Program-made: the position numbers and the translations under genes
The notes under the pieces: model-generated
What the model was told of the DNA's origin: nothing
Seen by the model: the letters and a program-made list of their open reading frames with translations, nothing else
Databases searched by the model: none
Part shown: piece by piece, positions 9,341 to 19,384 of the stretch
How positions within the stretch are numbered: position 1 is the stretch's first letter
Layout of the letters: every line of letters starts with the position of its first letter
Origin: JAPOUP01 sp965203255
GTDB lineage: Bacteria > Pseudomonadota > Alphaproteobacteria > Rhodobacterales > Rhodobacteraceae
NCBI GenBank assembly: GCA_965203255.1
Contig: OZ241882.1
Coordinates: forward strand, 2,604,001-2,668,000
Length of the DNA: 64,000 bases
Direction: 5' to 3'

Positions 9341-9934
9341 ATGCAAATTCAGATCAGCGGCAAGCAAATCGATGTCGGCGAGGCCCTCGGAAATCGTGTC
9401 AGAGAAGGGCTTTCGACCGTTGTCGGCAAGTACGCGAAGCGGGCAACTGATGCCAGTGTGACTTTTTCGCGGGAAGGACATGAGTTCGCTTGTGAAATTG
9501 TCGTGCATCTGTCGACCGGGCTTTCAGCTCAGGCGCACGCACATGCGCATGACATATATGCCGCGTTTGTTCAGGCAAGTGAGCGGATGGACAAGCAGTT
9601 GCGCCGGTACAAGCGCCGTTTGAAGGATCACTACCGTGACCGTTCCACACCAGTTGAACTATCCGATGCGTCCTCCTACATCCTGGCCGCTGCGGGCGGA
9701 GAGCATGAATCCGGGGACGAACACGACCCGGAGCCGGAATCTCTGCAACCAATAATTGTGGCTGAAATGGAGACCAAGATACCGTCGTTGTCTGTTGGAG
9801 AAGCCGTCATGCAAATGGAACTGGCGGGGGCACCGGTTCTGGTATTTCGCAATGAGCGCCATTCCGGGCTAAATGTCGTGTATCGCCGTGACGACGGGAA
9901 TATCGGCTGGGTTGACCCGCGCAGCACGGGATGA
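9341..9934 (+). CDS. hpf: Ribosome hibernation-promoting factor, long form
   Basis: A 197-residue protein from the ATG at 9341, chosen because AGGAGG lies 5 bp upstream; the open frame extends further without a ribosome binding site. The N-terminal S30AE domain (residues 1 to about 105, MQIQISGKQIDVGEAL to KRRLKDHYRD) binds the 30S subunit. The C-terminal domain, with KIPSLSVGEAVMQMEL, GAPVLVFRNE and NVVYRRDDGNIGWVDP, dimerises in the long-form proteins and joins ribosomes into 100S particles. A low-complexity acidic linker (about 123-140) separates the two. It precedes ptsN, the usual order. Confidence 0.93.
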   Translation: MQIQISGKQIDVGEALGNRVREGLSTVVGKYAKRATDASVTFSREGHEFACEIVVHLSTGLSAQAHAHAHDIYAAFVQASERMDKQLRRYKRRLKDHYRDRSTPVELSDASSYILAAAGGEHESGDEHDPEPESLQPIIVAEMETKIPSLSVGEAVMQMELAGAPVLVFRNERHSGLNVVYRRDDGNIGWVDPRSTG

Positions 9935-9973
9935 AGTACACGGTATGTAGCCTTCTGACCGAACAGGGGAGTT

Positions 9974-10435
9974 ATGGAGCTTTCTTCAATCATTGAGCCC
10001 GGCGCGGTTCGGTTTGTCAGCGGGGTGTCAAACAAAAAGAGGCTGTTCCAGATCGTGGCGGAACTGGCGGCGGAGGTCTATGGGGTCGCAAACCGGGAAG
10101 CGGCGGACGCACTCACCAGCCGAGAAGCGCTTGGCTCCACCGGGGTCGGCAAAGGCATTGCCCTACCACATGCGCGACTGGACGAGCTAAGTCATGTGAT
10201 TGGTGTATTCGTTCGTCTTGATAAGCCGATTGACTTCAGGGCCGTGGATCGCCTGCCAGTGGATCTGGTCTTTGCGCTCTTCGCACCAGTCGAGTCGGGA
10301 GTTGACCATCTCAAGGCACTGGCACTGGTTTCGCGCACTCTGCGCGACACGTCCGTCTGCTCAAAACTCAGATCCAACGGGGATCCAGCGACGCTACATG
10401 CGGTTCTGACCGAGCTCACCGCTGAAGCGGCTTGA
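9974..10435 (+). CDS. ptsN: Nitrogen-type PTS EIIA component PtsN
   Basis: A 153-residue EIIA(Ntr)-like protein with the phospho-acceptor His in GKGIALPHARLDEL (about residue 65) and the typical SREALGSTGVGKG approach. It is a regulatory phosphocarrier that does not transport sugar. Targets in other proteobacteria include potassium uptake and sensor kinases, but none can be named from this window. GGGGAG lies upstream of the ATG. It is the last gene of the plus-strand block. Confidence 0.9.
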   Translation: MELSSIIEPGAVRFVSGVSNKKRLFQIVAELAAEVYGVANREAADALTSREALGSTGVGKGIALPHARLDELSHVIGVFVRLDKPIDFRAVDRLPVDLVFALFAPVESGVDHLKALALVSRTLRDTSVCSKLRSNGDPATLHAVLTELTAEAA

Positions 10436-11097
10436 GTCCGATATCCGCAATCTGGCACGCCTCTCCACAGGACCCAGTCCGAACTCCTTTTACCCTCCAC
10501 GGTAATTTCACAGAAGCGGAATTCCGGACCGTATGTTACGGCTGCGCCCGCCGTTGGGACAAGTTGGAATATAGGCAACCCATTGCATTCGCGGCGTTTG
10601 CGATCCACGTCAATCGTGACGATGGCGACCATCAAAAGGTGGGAAATTCTGGGACAAAAGCTGCCCACAGCGTCCCAAGCGAACGCGATACGAATTCGGC
10701 GTTGGTAATTTTGATTGAGTGAACGCCGCCAGTGGTGGCACGGTTCGGACCCGCAAAGGTGGATCTCCAATACTGCGCTGCGGTTGCTCCGATCAATTTT
10801 CGGCCAAGATGGCATACGGCAAAGGAGTCGCCCCGACGCCCCTGCACGCTGAGCTCACAACGCGGCTGGCGGTCGAGTTCCTCGAGATGTCGTGCGCGAA
10901 TCCGCCGATCCAGCTTCCAGACGACGGGCGGCTCCCTTGCTGACTCGCTGGTTCGCGCCGCTGCATCCGGATCGAGGACAAAGTCGCCAAGCTCGGTAAG
11001 ACCGAACTCCACCGCCATGAGTGGTTCGATTAGCCGACAGTGCGCGATCATAACCACTGTCTGAAGTTGGCGACAGCCGACAAGGCCGCGGGCTGGG
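10436..11097. other. No recognisable gene
   Basis: About 0.66 kb with long but overlapping frames on both strands (for example minus-strand 10632-11207) and no family match I can name. Plausibly a decayed accessory gene. Confidence 0.35.
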
Positions 11098-11231
11098 TGC
11101 ATCCCAGATTGTTGGCATGGCTCGCTTGAGTGTTTCTTGAGCCTTGACTTCTTGGCATGGGAGCGACTTTCGGTCGATTTTCGCCCGTGAAAGTCGACCG
11201 AAAGCATAGATTTCCAACAGTCTGGGATACA
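11098..11231. mobile_element. MITE-like element, family 2 (134 bp)
   Basis: Terminal inverted repeats: TGCATCCCAGATTGTTGG at 11098-11115 and its near-perfect inverse at 11214-11231 (two mismatches). Inside is a second perfect 11-bp stem, CTTTCGGTCGA at 11167-11177 pairing with TCGACCGAAAG at 11194-11204. There is no coding capacity. A related element with a similar end sequence is at 34487-34657. It ends 23 bp before the RTX gene start and may have displaced its promoter. Confidence 0.6.
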
Positions 11232-12336
11232 ACCCCCGAGAACCCGAGAAATTAATGCTTGACGAAGGGGGGATCACCTTCCCGCACGCGGAACTGATGC
11301 TCGGCGCCTACCTCAACGGCGCGCTCGACGCCGACGCGCTGACCGGCACCGCCAACCATGACGAGATCTGGGGCTGGGGTGGCGACGACACCCTTCGCGG
11401 CTCCGAGGGCAACGACCGGTTGTACGGCGGCGACGGCAACGATCTCATGGAGGGCCATAATGGCCACGACACGATGTTCGGCGGCAGGGGGCGCGACCAT
11501 CTCTCCGGCAATTCCGGCAACGACCGGCTCGACGGCGGCGGGGGAACGGACGTCCTAACGGGCGGCGGAGGGAAAGACGTCTTCGTCGTCAAGAACGCGG
11601 AAGGGTCCGTCGACGTGATCAAGGACTTCATCATCATCGACGACGTCGTTCGCCTGCCCTACAACGTCAGCGAAACCGACGTCACGTTCGTCAAGACCAC
11701 CAACGACCGGGGCCACACCGTCCACAATCTGGTCTACCTCGCCGACAAACTCAACGAGAAGGTGCTGGCGCAGTTCGAGCACATGGACGGCGATGACCTG
11801 AGTCAGGTCAAGTTCATCTGGGACCTCGATCCCGAGGCGGAGGCGCCTCCCGGCGAGACGATCGACGGCACGAACGGAATTGACCTGCTGTTCGGCGCCT
11901 AGGACTTCGATACCATCAAGGCCGGCAAAGGCAACGATGTCGCTCACGGCCGCGGCGGCGACGACAAGCTTTACGGCGGCAAAGGTAACGACGCGCTCCA
12001 CTGCGAACATGGCAAAGGCGGGCCCCAACGGGACATCCTCTATGGCGGCGCGGGGGACGACACCCTCAACGGCGGCCGCGACCGACTCGAGGGCAACGAC
12101 ATTCTCGACGGCAGCGGCGGTTCGGTTCGCCTGTTCGGCGACGGCGGCGAGGACACCGACTTCCTGCACGGCGGCGAAGGGGTTGACAGCTTCATCTTCC
12201 GCTCCGGGGACATGGTTGACACCATCCTCGACTTCGAGGACAGCATCGTCTTCTAGGCCGCGACCGACGACGCTCCGGACACGCTGTCCTTGGATTTCGC
12301 CGACCTGACCATCACCGACAGTGCGGAGGCCGGCGG

Positions 12337-12597
12337 CTTTCAACTGGACACTGTTAACTCGATGTCCCTTTCGTGTGCATGGGCGGCCCAATCCACAGGA
12401 ACCGGCCGGGCTGGGCCGAACCGGTCCAGATTTCACGGCCAGGGCCACGCGCATCACCGGATCCATGCCGCCGGAACGTCAGCCCACGCTGGAATCACGG
12501 AATATCCGGGACGGACATCCGTTCCTTTCGCTGCCTCGGACATGATCCGGCGATGCGCGGCTACGCCAGCGTCGAGTTAACAGTGTCCAGTTGAAAG
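12337..12597. mobile_element. MITE family 1, copy 1 (261 bp) inside the RTX gene
   Basis: Perfect 25-bp terminal inverted repeats: CTTTCAACTGGACACTG... at 12337-12361 and its inverse at 12573-12597. The 9-bp sequence GGCCGGCGG is present on both sides (12328-12336 and 12598-12606), a clear target duplication. There is no coding capacity. Relatives of about 270 bp lie at 56878-57147 and 61858-62126 and share the interior. This is the least diverged copy at the termini, suggesting the most recent movement. Confidence 0.85.
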
Positions 12598-12668
12598 GGC
12601 CGGCGGGGCCGTGATCACCTCGGACAAGTACGACGGCGAGATCATCGTTAAAGGGGTCGACGCCCTTA

Positions 12669-13625
12669 GAGTTTGACTAATAAGTCATTGTTTTAATTAT
12701 ATTGTTTTATTCCAGACACCTGCGTCCCTTGCCAGCCTTCGGAACAGGAACCGGCAGGCGGCCAGCCGCGCCCAGGCCACGGAGCTCTCCAGGCTCCGCA
12801 CGCAGTCCTTCGCCAGACGGCGGCAGCGCGACATCCAGGCGAAGGCGCGCTCCACGACCCGGCGGCGGCACGGCACCGTGAACCCCTGGTTCCCCTGGGT
12901 CTTTCCACGGTCCCCGGCACCTCGGGGACACCCGTCTCCGCGAGCCTGGCGCACGGTCTCCCGCCGCTGCAGCCGCTGCCGGCCCAGACCTTCGTCACCT
13001 CCGGCGCCCTCTCCAGCATCGCCAGGATGACCTCCGGCGCGCCGTCCCGGTTCCGCGCGTCGGCCGTGTGGGCCTGCACCGTGATCGGGGTCCCCTCCAC
13101 GTCAACCGCGATGTGCCGCCTGCGGCCCCTGGCCTTCTTTCCGGCGTCGTACCCGGACGGCCCCTCCATCTCCTTCGTCCTCACCGGCTGGCTGCCGGTC
13201 CCGGCGGCGGTCGGCTCCGGGTCACGCCCCGCCCGGTCGCGCGCCAGGCCACGCGGCGCGTCCGTCATGCGCTCAAGGACGCCCGTGCCGCGCCATGGAT
13301 GGAAACAGCCCTGGACCGTGGTGAACGGCGCGGAACACCTGGGAACCGCCCGCAACCGGCAGCCCGTCGCCAGCATGTACCGGATCGCGTCGGGGACCTC
13401 GCGGAGATCCGTGGACCGGGGCCGGCCAGCTGCGACGGCGGTGGCGGAAGCGGCTCAACCAACGACCATTCCCCGTCGGTCAGGTCGCTTTCATATCGCT
13501 CCGCATTGCGCCTGTACCTCTCCCGGGTGGTCCCGTTCCAAGCCATGGTATCCTCCCTGTCTGGTTGGTTTCTGACACGGAAATACCACATCTGGCAGAG
13601 GCCATCCACATTTTAGGTCAACCTC
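12669..13625 (-). mobile_element. IS5-family element (IS1031-like), 957 bp, decayed
   Basis: Ends are GAGTTTGACTAATAAG at the left and, read inwards from the right, GAGGTTGACCTAAAATG. TTA flanks it on both sides (12666-12668 and 13626-13628), the 3-bp TNA duplication expected of the IS1031 group. It carries one transposase pseudogene on the minus strand and interrupts the RTX gene between GVDAL and NLTADDFDF. Confidence 0.75.
12697..13546 (-). pseudogene. IS5-type transposase, frameshifted
   Basis: It begins MAWNGTTRERYRRNAERYES, DLTDGEWSLVEPLPPPP. A different frame then gives the catalytic core start (SGYDAGKKARGRRRHIAVDVEG, DARNRDGAPEV), and a third frame gives the C-terminus (RRRVVERAFAWMSRCRRLAKDC, with the DDE glutamate region VVERAFAW). 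At least two frameshifts separate the pieces, so no functional transposase can be made. Confidence 0.8.
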
Positions 13626-13693
13626 TTAATCTGACGGCCGACGACTTCGACTTCGTGACGGTCGATCAATACAACGATTTGCTGACCGCCTAG

Positions 13694-14465
13694 GCCGACG
13701 GCCTAAATGTGAAAGACAGGAAAGGGCAGCGCTTCGGGGCCGCCCTCTTTCTTTGTGTGCCGGGCATGACCGGCAACGTGGCAGCGGCTGCGCTCGGCCG
13801 CCCTGCCAGTTTCGCCTGAGCGTCCGGACGACCTTGCCGACGATGTGGACCTCCTTGGAACGGGACAGGGATAGGGTTCGTGAACGGGTTGGCGGAAAGC
13901 AGGCGCTGCTCCAGCGGTCCGTCGCCGCGGGTCGGCCCGGATGTAGCCCAGATTGTTGACAGCATCATTTGTTCCGGAACTTTCCAGAGACCGCACGTCG
14001 GACAGGAACCGGATGAACCAGCCAGTTGCACCCGTTCAGAGGCAAGCGACGGTGAGTGCAGGTCATGACGCGGGACGAAGTGAACCGGGTGCATCGGCAT
14101 CCGGACGCGGTGGCGTATCCGGTATCCGCGGGTCTGGGATAGGAAGGCGCGGCGGTCGTTCGCGCCTGCGAGGGTGGCCACATCCGGTACTGGACCAGGG
14201 GCCGCCCGATGCGCTGCGCGTCGCAGTGGAGCGGGCGCTCCGGGCAGCCTCGTCCGCGGCACTGCGACGCTGAAGCTTCTTCCGGAGCGGCTGGACGGGA
14301 CACTGCCAAGGCCGGAATGCGAGCGCCGCGGCAGGCAGGCATTTCGGCTTTGGTCAGAACTCAATGTATGGCAGTCGTCCTGATGATGTCAGCATCGCTG
14401 CTGCCTTACGAACATGGGTTTGGAAAAATGCCCTTCCACTTGGAACTTTGGTGGCGCTCGCTTCA
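13694..14465. other. No recognisable gene
   Basis: A GC-rich tract with a long minus-strand frame (13690-14364) that lacks any family signature. It contains GTAGCCCAGATTGTTGACA near 13944, similar to the end of the family 2 MITEs, without a matching inverse copy that I could find. It may be a decayed element. Confidence 0.35.
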
Positions 14466-14469
14466 CAGC

Positions 14470-14501
14470 GTCCCCGGCAGCTGACTATCGCCGCCGGGGA
14501 C
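14470..14501 (-). terminator. Possible transcription terminator hairpin
   Basis: GTCCCCGGC (14470-14478) pairs with GCCGGGGAC (14493-14501), a 9-bp perfect stem with a 14-base loop, just beyond the stop codon of the minus-strand binding-protein gene. There is no clear U tract on either side, so it may only be a stabilising hairpin. Confidence 0.4.
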
Positions 14502-14511
14502 AAAGCGCCGC

Positions 14512-15795
14512 TTAGTTGCAGCGCATTTCGATATTGTTCTCACTCGCGTAGGCCATCGAGTCCGCCTCAACCAGCGGGCTGATTACCTCGGCATCTGGTT
14601 CAATGTAGTCGGTGATCTGCTTCCACTCCGCGCTTGACGCGTTCCATTGTTGTACAATACCGAGTCCATTGCCACCATGGTTCTCACAGGTCACCGAGAA
14701 AGGCGGACCGAAGTTCGGAATGCCCAACGCCTCCATCCTCTCGGCTGTCATTTCCAGCGCTTCCATACCATCGCGCATCATCGAAGGGGTTATATTGGCC
14801 TCGCCGTGGATCTCCTGAGCAGTGCGCGCCGCTTCGCCAGCAAGCATCGCGGCATACAGACCCCTGTTGTAGAGTACCGTGCCCGGGCTGTTGCCATCGC
14901 CCGCACCCATGCCTTTGTCGAAGACACGGGTCTTCAGCTCATCGTAAATCGGAAAGTCCGATCCAGGAAGATGCATATTCAGCGACTTGTATCCGTCAGC
15001 GCCTTCACCCACGGGAAGAACATCGTTTTCGGATCCTGACCACCAGATTCCGATGAAGTTCTCCATTGGGAACCGAATGTTGGCGGCCTCCTGAATGGCG
15101 ACCTGATTCATGATGCCCCAACCCCAGAGCAACACATAGTCAGGACGTTCGCGGCGGATCTGCAGCCACTGGGACTTCTGCTCCTGTCCGGGGTGATCGA
15201 CAGGTAGCAGGCTCAGGTTGTAGCCATGCTTGGCCGCCAAGACCTCCAACGTGCGAATTGGCTCCTTACCATACGCGGAATTGTGATAGACCAGTGCGAT
15301 CGTTTTCCCGCTGATGTCACCATCATTCACGTCAAGAATGTGCTTTACGGCGATGGAGGCGCCATTCCAGTAGTTGGTCGGGTAGTTGAAGACCCATTCG
15401 AATACTCTTCCATTCGCGGCTGAGGTTCGACCGTAACCCATCGAGTGTACGGGAATCCCGTCAGCACTGGCCTTTGGGATCAACTGGTAGGTGATTCCAG
15501 TCGAGAGTGGCTGGTAGATCAGGGAGCCCTGACCCTTGGTTGCCTCGTAACACTCGACGCCCTTTTCGGTGTTATAGCCAGTTTCGCATTCGACAACTCG
15601 GGTCATCACGCCACCAATTCCACCGTCACGCTCGTTCAGCAGTGTGAAATAATCGGCGTACCCATCGGCGAACAGGGAACCGTTGGCTCCATAAGGTCCA
15701 GTGCGGTAGCTGAGCGACGGAAACACAAGCTCCGCCATGGCAGGTCCTGCCGCCAGGACCCCGGCCAAAGCAATGGTTGCCAGATTCAGTTTCAT
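14512..15795 (-). CDS. ABC transporter substrate-binding protein, branched-chain amino acid type
   Basis: A 427-residue protein starting at 15795 behind GGAGGAACC. A signal peptide is clear (MKLNLATIALAGVLAAGPAMA, cleavage near AMA-EL). The mature part fits the type I periplasmic binding fold of the LivJ/LivK family (Peripla_BP_6): SLSYRTGPYGANG, NERDGGIGG and a hinge segment GKTIALVYHNSAYGKEP. No permease or ATPase genes are adjacent, so it is an orphan that must use a transporter encoded elsewhere or has lost its operon. The ligand is not predictable; family members bind branched-chain amino acids, amides, urea or aromatic acids. Confidence 0.85.
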   Translation of the reverse strand: MKLNLATIALAGVLAAGPAMAELVFPSLSYRTGPYGANGSLFADGYADYFTLLNERDGGIGGVMTRVVECETGYNTEKGVECYEATKGQGSLIYQPLSTGITYQLIPKASADGIPVHSMGYGRTSAANGRVFEWVFNYPTNYWNGASIAVKHILDVNDGDISGKTIALVYHNSAYGKEPIRTLEVLAAKHGYNLSLLPVDHPGQEQKSQWLQIRRERPDYVLLWGWGIMNQVAIQEAANIRFPMENFIGIWWSGSENDVLPVGEGADGYKSLNMHLPGSDFPIYDELKTRVFDKGMGAGDGNSPGTVLYNRGLYAAMLAGEAARTAQEIHGEANITPSMMRDGMEALEMTAERMEALGIPNFGPPFSVTCENHGGNGLGIVQQWNASSAEWKQITDYIEPDAEVISPLVEADSMAYASENNIEMRCN

Positions 15796-16519
15796 TCGAG
15801 GTTCCTCCTTCGGTTGGTTGGTTTCGACACCCTCTGCATGAGGTTGGGTGTTCGCGATATCGAGTCTCAGGGAATCGCATCTTGCTAGCCATGATGGCAG
15901 ATTTCAACCCAGTTGGGCTGTTGCGTGGACGCAGGCTGCCGCGCTTGACTGATTGAGCCGTACCGACAATTGGTCGATGGCTTCCCGCTCAGGATTCCAG
16001 CCGCCATTTCTCCGCGTTCACACATCAAGCTGCTTTCTGCCAGATGGTGGAAGATTCGCGGTTAGACCTATCCATGGTCTTCGCTTGTGTGTCCCGCCTT
16101 GTTGCTGTCACCCGGAGAGCAGGAAGGGACAATTGCCTCTTTCGGAACTCCCCGGTCGACCGTCTGCCATTCCACCCGACACTGCGGCGGCCGGTCGGTT
16201 GGTCCCGCGTGCCGGATATCAGCGGGGAACCAGCCCGGCTGAACCGGTGGCCGCACAGACCATGGCTGCCTTTTCCGTCGCCGGAAACGACCAAAGAGCG
16301 GAAGGCCCGCTGTCATCAGCCTTTGGACGCAGCCTGCGACCTCTGGACGCCGGACTCCATGCCCACTCCATAGGGAGTCCTGCCGACGCCGTGATGACCG
16401 CGAAGGACTGGCTACGGGCGCTGGAACCTCAATGGTTCTTCAGGAGGCCCACAAACATATTTTCCCTGCCGGAGCAGTGAATTTCTGTTCCCGTCAATGT
16501 CCATCTGCTAAGGTCCACC
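15796..16519. other. Non-coding, GC-rich stretch
   Basis: Contains no convincing gene. The left part should hold the promoter of the minus-strand binding protein, the right end that of dinB. Short frames around 16025-16430 resemble transposon debris but I cannot assign a family. No LexA-type operator was identified with confidence upstream of dinB. Confidence 0.35.
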
Positions 16520-17776
16520 ATGCCTACGCTATGCAGAGACTGTCTGGGACAATCCGATTCCTTGGGGGCGCGCTGTCCTGCATGCCTGTCACCCCGCGCA
16601 ATTTCCCATTCGGAACTGTTCACCCTATCGATCGCCCATATGGACTGTGATGCCTTCTATGCGAGTGTCGAAAAGCGCGACAACCCCGAACTGGCCGACA
16701 AACCCGTCATTATTGGGGGCGGAAAGAGAGGGGTTGTGTCAACCGCTTGCTACATCGCCCGTATCAAAGGCGTTCGATCGGCAATGCCTATGTTCAAGGC
16801 ACTGAAGCTCTGTCCGGAAGCAGTGGTCATCAAACCCCGCATGTCGGCCTACTCGGAGACCAGTCGGCAGATTCGCAAATTGATGGAGGAACTCACACCT
16901 GCCATCGAGCCGCTTTCTCTCGACGAGGCGTTTCTTGATCTATCAGGTACGCAGCGCCTTCACGGCCATCCACCGGCAGTATTGCTGGCCCATCTGGTCA
17001 AGCGGATGGAAGAGGATCTTGGAATTTCCGGATCAATAGGACTTTCTCACAACAAGTTTCTTGCCAAGGTCGCCTCGGATCTTGACAAACCGCGTGGCTA
17101 TTCTGTGATCGGAAAGGCTGAAACCGAGGACTTTCTGAAGGATCGGCCGGTGCGGCTAATCTGGGGTGTGGGGAAATCGCTTCAGCAGTCGCTGGAGAGA
17201 TCCGGGGTCCGCACCTTCGCGGATCTGAGGAGGTGGGACAGAAAGGAGCTTGGCAAAAGATTCGGCTCCATGGGAGATCGACTCTGGCATCTCGCCCGCG
17301 GAGAGGACCGCCGCCGTGTTCAACGAGACGCCCCGGTGAAGTCGATTTCCAACGAAACCACTTTTTTTGAGGACACCGAAAACGATGGCATTCTGGATGG
17401 CCACATTTGGCGGCTGAGCGAAAAGGTTGCGGATCGGGCCAAGGCAAAGGGCATTGCCGGAAAGGTGGTCACGTTGAAGTTAAAACGCGCTGACCATCGC
17501 TTGCTGACCCGTCAGGCGAGTCTGCCTGATCCCACGCAAATGGCCGACAGGATTTACCGTGTCGCCCTTGCGCTGTTTGACGCCGTTGGAGACCGGCGAT
17601 CGTACAGGCTTCTCGGAGTGGGACTAAGCCAGCTAACCCAGGCTGAAGAAGCGGACCGCACTGGCGACCTGCTGGATCCCGGCGCCGAACGGCGTGCCTT
17701 GGCCGAACGGGCAGCGGACGAAATCCGAAAACGGTATGGTAAGGACCTGATCGTCAAGGGACGTGCGTTACGCTAA
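16520..17776 (+). CDS. dinB: DNA polymerase IV (Y-family translesion polymerase)
   Basis: A 418-residue protein. An N-terminal extension with two Cys pairs (CRDC...CPAC, residues 5-21) is a zinc-binding-like addition seen in alphaproteobacterial DinB. The catalytic core has HMDCDAFYASVEKRD and SLDEAFLDLSG with the carboxylates that bind the metal ions. Helix-hairpin-helix residues follow (LIWGVGKSLQQSLERSGVRTFADL), then the little-finger domain. It extends past or inserts DNA opposite lesions with low fidelity. It is a monocistronic gene with AAGG at suitable spacing before the ATG. Confidence 0.94.
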   Translation: MPTLCRDCLGQSDSLGARCPACLSPRAISHSELFTLSIAHMDCDAFYASVEKRDNPELADKPVIIGGGKRGVVSTACYIARIKGVRSAMPMFKALKLCPEAVVIKPRMSAYSETSRQIRKLMEELTPAIEPLSLDEAFLDLSGTQRLHGHPPAVLLAHLVKRMEEDLGISGSIGLSHNKFLAKVASDLDKPRGYSVIGKAETEDFLKDRPVRLIWGVGKSLQQSLERSGVRTFADLRRWDRKELGKRFGSMGDRLWHLARGEDRRRVQRDAPVKSISNETTFFEDTENDGILDGHIWRLSEKVADRAKAKGIAGKVVTLKLKRADHRLLTRQASLPDPTQMADRIYRVALALFDAVGDRRSYRLLGVGLSQLTQAEEADRTGDLLDPGAERRALAERAADEIRKRYGKDLIVKGRALR

Positions 17777-17887
17777 CGGGAAGGAGACGAACCGGGTAAC
17801 CGTCGGTTGGATTTCGGGTCTGCGCAGGTCTGAATTCTTGCCGAGTTGAATCGCCGGCGTCTCGAGCGGGCGGCATCATTACGACCA

Positions 17888-18748
17888 CTATTCCGCAGCC
17901 AGTGGCATGTTCTGTCTTCCAATCTGTATGATTTCGGCGGTTACCTTGCGCATGAGCGATCGAAACGATTCAAATTGCTTGCTTGGGGCGATACGTCGTT
18001 CATTCATATAGAGTGACCGGTCGATTTCCACCTGGATTACATGTTGACCCATAGAGGGCCTGCCATAGTGTTTCGCTGTGTAGGCACCAGCGAACGGCGT
18101 ATTTCGGGTAACACGTAGCCCCGCACCCGAGAACACCGCTTCCACGCGGTCAACCAAATCTTGCCGGGCGGAGGTGCCAAACCGATCGCCTAGTACGATC
18201 TCAGGACTTCGAGTTCCAATACCAACTGTCCCTCGCATGGCAGCGTGGGGCATTGAGTGGCAGTCGATCAGAACGACCTCGCCAAACTGTTGCCGTACAT
18301 CGTACATGAGCGTCTGAAGGCGGCGGTGATAGGGTCGCCAAATCCCGTCGATACGACGGTATGCCTCGCTTAAACTGATCTTGCCACGATAGATGGTGCG
18401 GCCGTCTGTCACCACGCGAGGAATCACTCCGAGCCCTGAGGCAACCCGCGGATTGTATGCGGTCTCGTTCACATCATTGATCAATAGTGGATCAAGTTCG
18501 GTCTCCGAGCGGTTGAGGTCGACAAATGAGCGAGGTGCCATCGCCGCAAGTAGGGGTGAACCGTAAATCGGTGCAGGCCCGAAGAGCAGGTCGACGAATG
18601 CGTCTTCGGAAGAGCGGATTGTGTGATCGTCCAATATACTCTGGCGCAGAAAGCTAAACGTATAGTCTCGGCCACTGTGCGGGGAGGCGAATACGACGTT
18701 TGAGGTCCGGATCGCAGGTTCCAGTAATTTGAATGGGGCCATGTTCAT
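17888..18748 (-). CDS. N-formylglutamate amidohydrolase family protein
   Basis: A 286-residue protein with the motifs of the FGase family: VFASPHSGRDY near the N-terminus, DAFVDLLF, FVDLNRSETELDP, VLIDCHSMPHA (metal-binding Asp and His) and QVEIDRSLYMNE. Family enzymes cleave N-formyl-glutamate at the end of one histidine breakdown route or related N-acyl amino acids. No hut genes are adjacent, so the histidine role is not certain. There are two candidate starts two codons apart (MNMAP); the outer one is given. Confidence 0.85.
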   Translation of the reverse strand: MNMAPFKLLEPAIRTSNVVFASPHSGRDYTFSFLRQSILDDHTIRSSEDAFVDLLFGPAPIYGSPLLAAMAPRSFVDLNRSETELDPLLINDVNETAYNPRVASGLGVIPRVVTDGRTIYRGKISLSEAYRRIDGIWRPYHRRLQTLMYDVRQQFGEVVLIDCHSMPHAAMRGTVGIGTRSPEIVLGDRFGTSARQDLVDRVEAVFSGAGLRVTRNTPFAGAYTAKHYGRPSMGQHVIQVEIDRSLYMNERRIAPSKQFESFRSLMRKVTAEIIQIGRQNMPLAAE

Positions 18749-18905
18749 CCATCAGACTTTCTTGAACCCGACAATGCGCTGTATATTTAGCTCCAACAAG
18801 TGCCTTGAATCAGCTTTGGGCTTCATCTATACGGCGGTTCCTGTGATGTCTGCCTTCAGGGTCCAATCGTCTTGACCGGTGCCTATGTGGGGCAGCATGG
18901 AATTT

Positions 18906-18980
<75 letters not shown>

Positions 18981-19044
18981 TGGTCCGAATGGGCACGGAT
19001 TTACAATTCGGCGCGATTGGCGCCGCGACACAAAGGAAGAGGAC

Positions 19045-19170
19045 ATGAAAGTCCGCAATTCTCTCCGTTCATTGAAGAACCGGCACCGGGATTGCCGTGT
19101 CGTGCGCCGCAAGGGTCGCGTCTACGTCATCAACAAGACCCAACGTAGGTTCAAGGCCCGACAAGGCTGA
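19045..19170 (+). CDS. rpmJ: 50S ribosomal protein L36
   Basis: A 41-codon gene, begun by ATG behind AGGAAGAGG. The product reads MKVRNSLRSLKNRHRDCRVV then RRKGRVYVINKTQRRFKARQG, the longer bacterial L36 without the four-Cys zinc ribbon (a C-minus variant with one Cys). It is a separately located rpmJ, as is usual in alphaproteobacteria. No riboswitch or Zur-type operator was identified upstream. Confidence 0.95.
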   Translation: MKVRNSLRSLKNRHRDCRVVRRKGRVYVINKTQRRFKARQG

Positions 19171-19384
19171 TGATGTCATTTGGAAGCACGGGCTGCTTCC
19201 CATTCCCATTGCGTGGCCATCCGAGCTTCTCGACGCGTAAGTGGTCAGGTACCCAATCTGCCGGCCTGATGTGAAGTCGAGGCTTTTCGGAGGGCTGGAA
19301 GGTTTCAGGGGCCGACGGTCCGGTCCGCAGTTCAGCGATCAATTCCACCAGAGCCGCCCGGAGCGAGGAGAGCGGATCCCATCC

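Larger units (their letters stand above)
11255..13693 (+). pseudogene. RTX calcium-binding protein gene with two insertions and two in-frame TAG codons
   Basis: The ancestral gene encodes about 400 residues: GTANHDEIWGWGGDDTLRG, DRLYGGDGNDLMEG and further nonapeptide repeats, a cap domain, a second repeat block (DDKLYGGKGND, DILYGGAGDDTLNGG) and a final cap ending in LTADDFDFVTVDQYNDLLTA then TAG at 13691-13693. TAG codons interrupt it at 11900-11902 and 12254-12256. A 261-bp MITE (12337-12597) and a 957-bp IS5-type element (12669-13625) are inserted with duplications of 9 and 3 bp. Removing each insert with one duplication copy (270 and 960 bp) leaves the frame intact through to the stop. 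Type I secretion would be expected, but no exporter is nearby. Confidence 0.8.

Noticed and set aside
13690..14364. A 224-codon minus-strand open frame
   Set aside because: No recognisable motif, no ribosome binding site, and a biased composition; the frame begins inside non-coding sequence downstream of the RTX gene.
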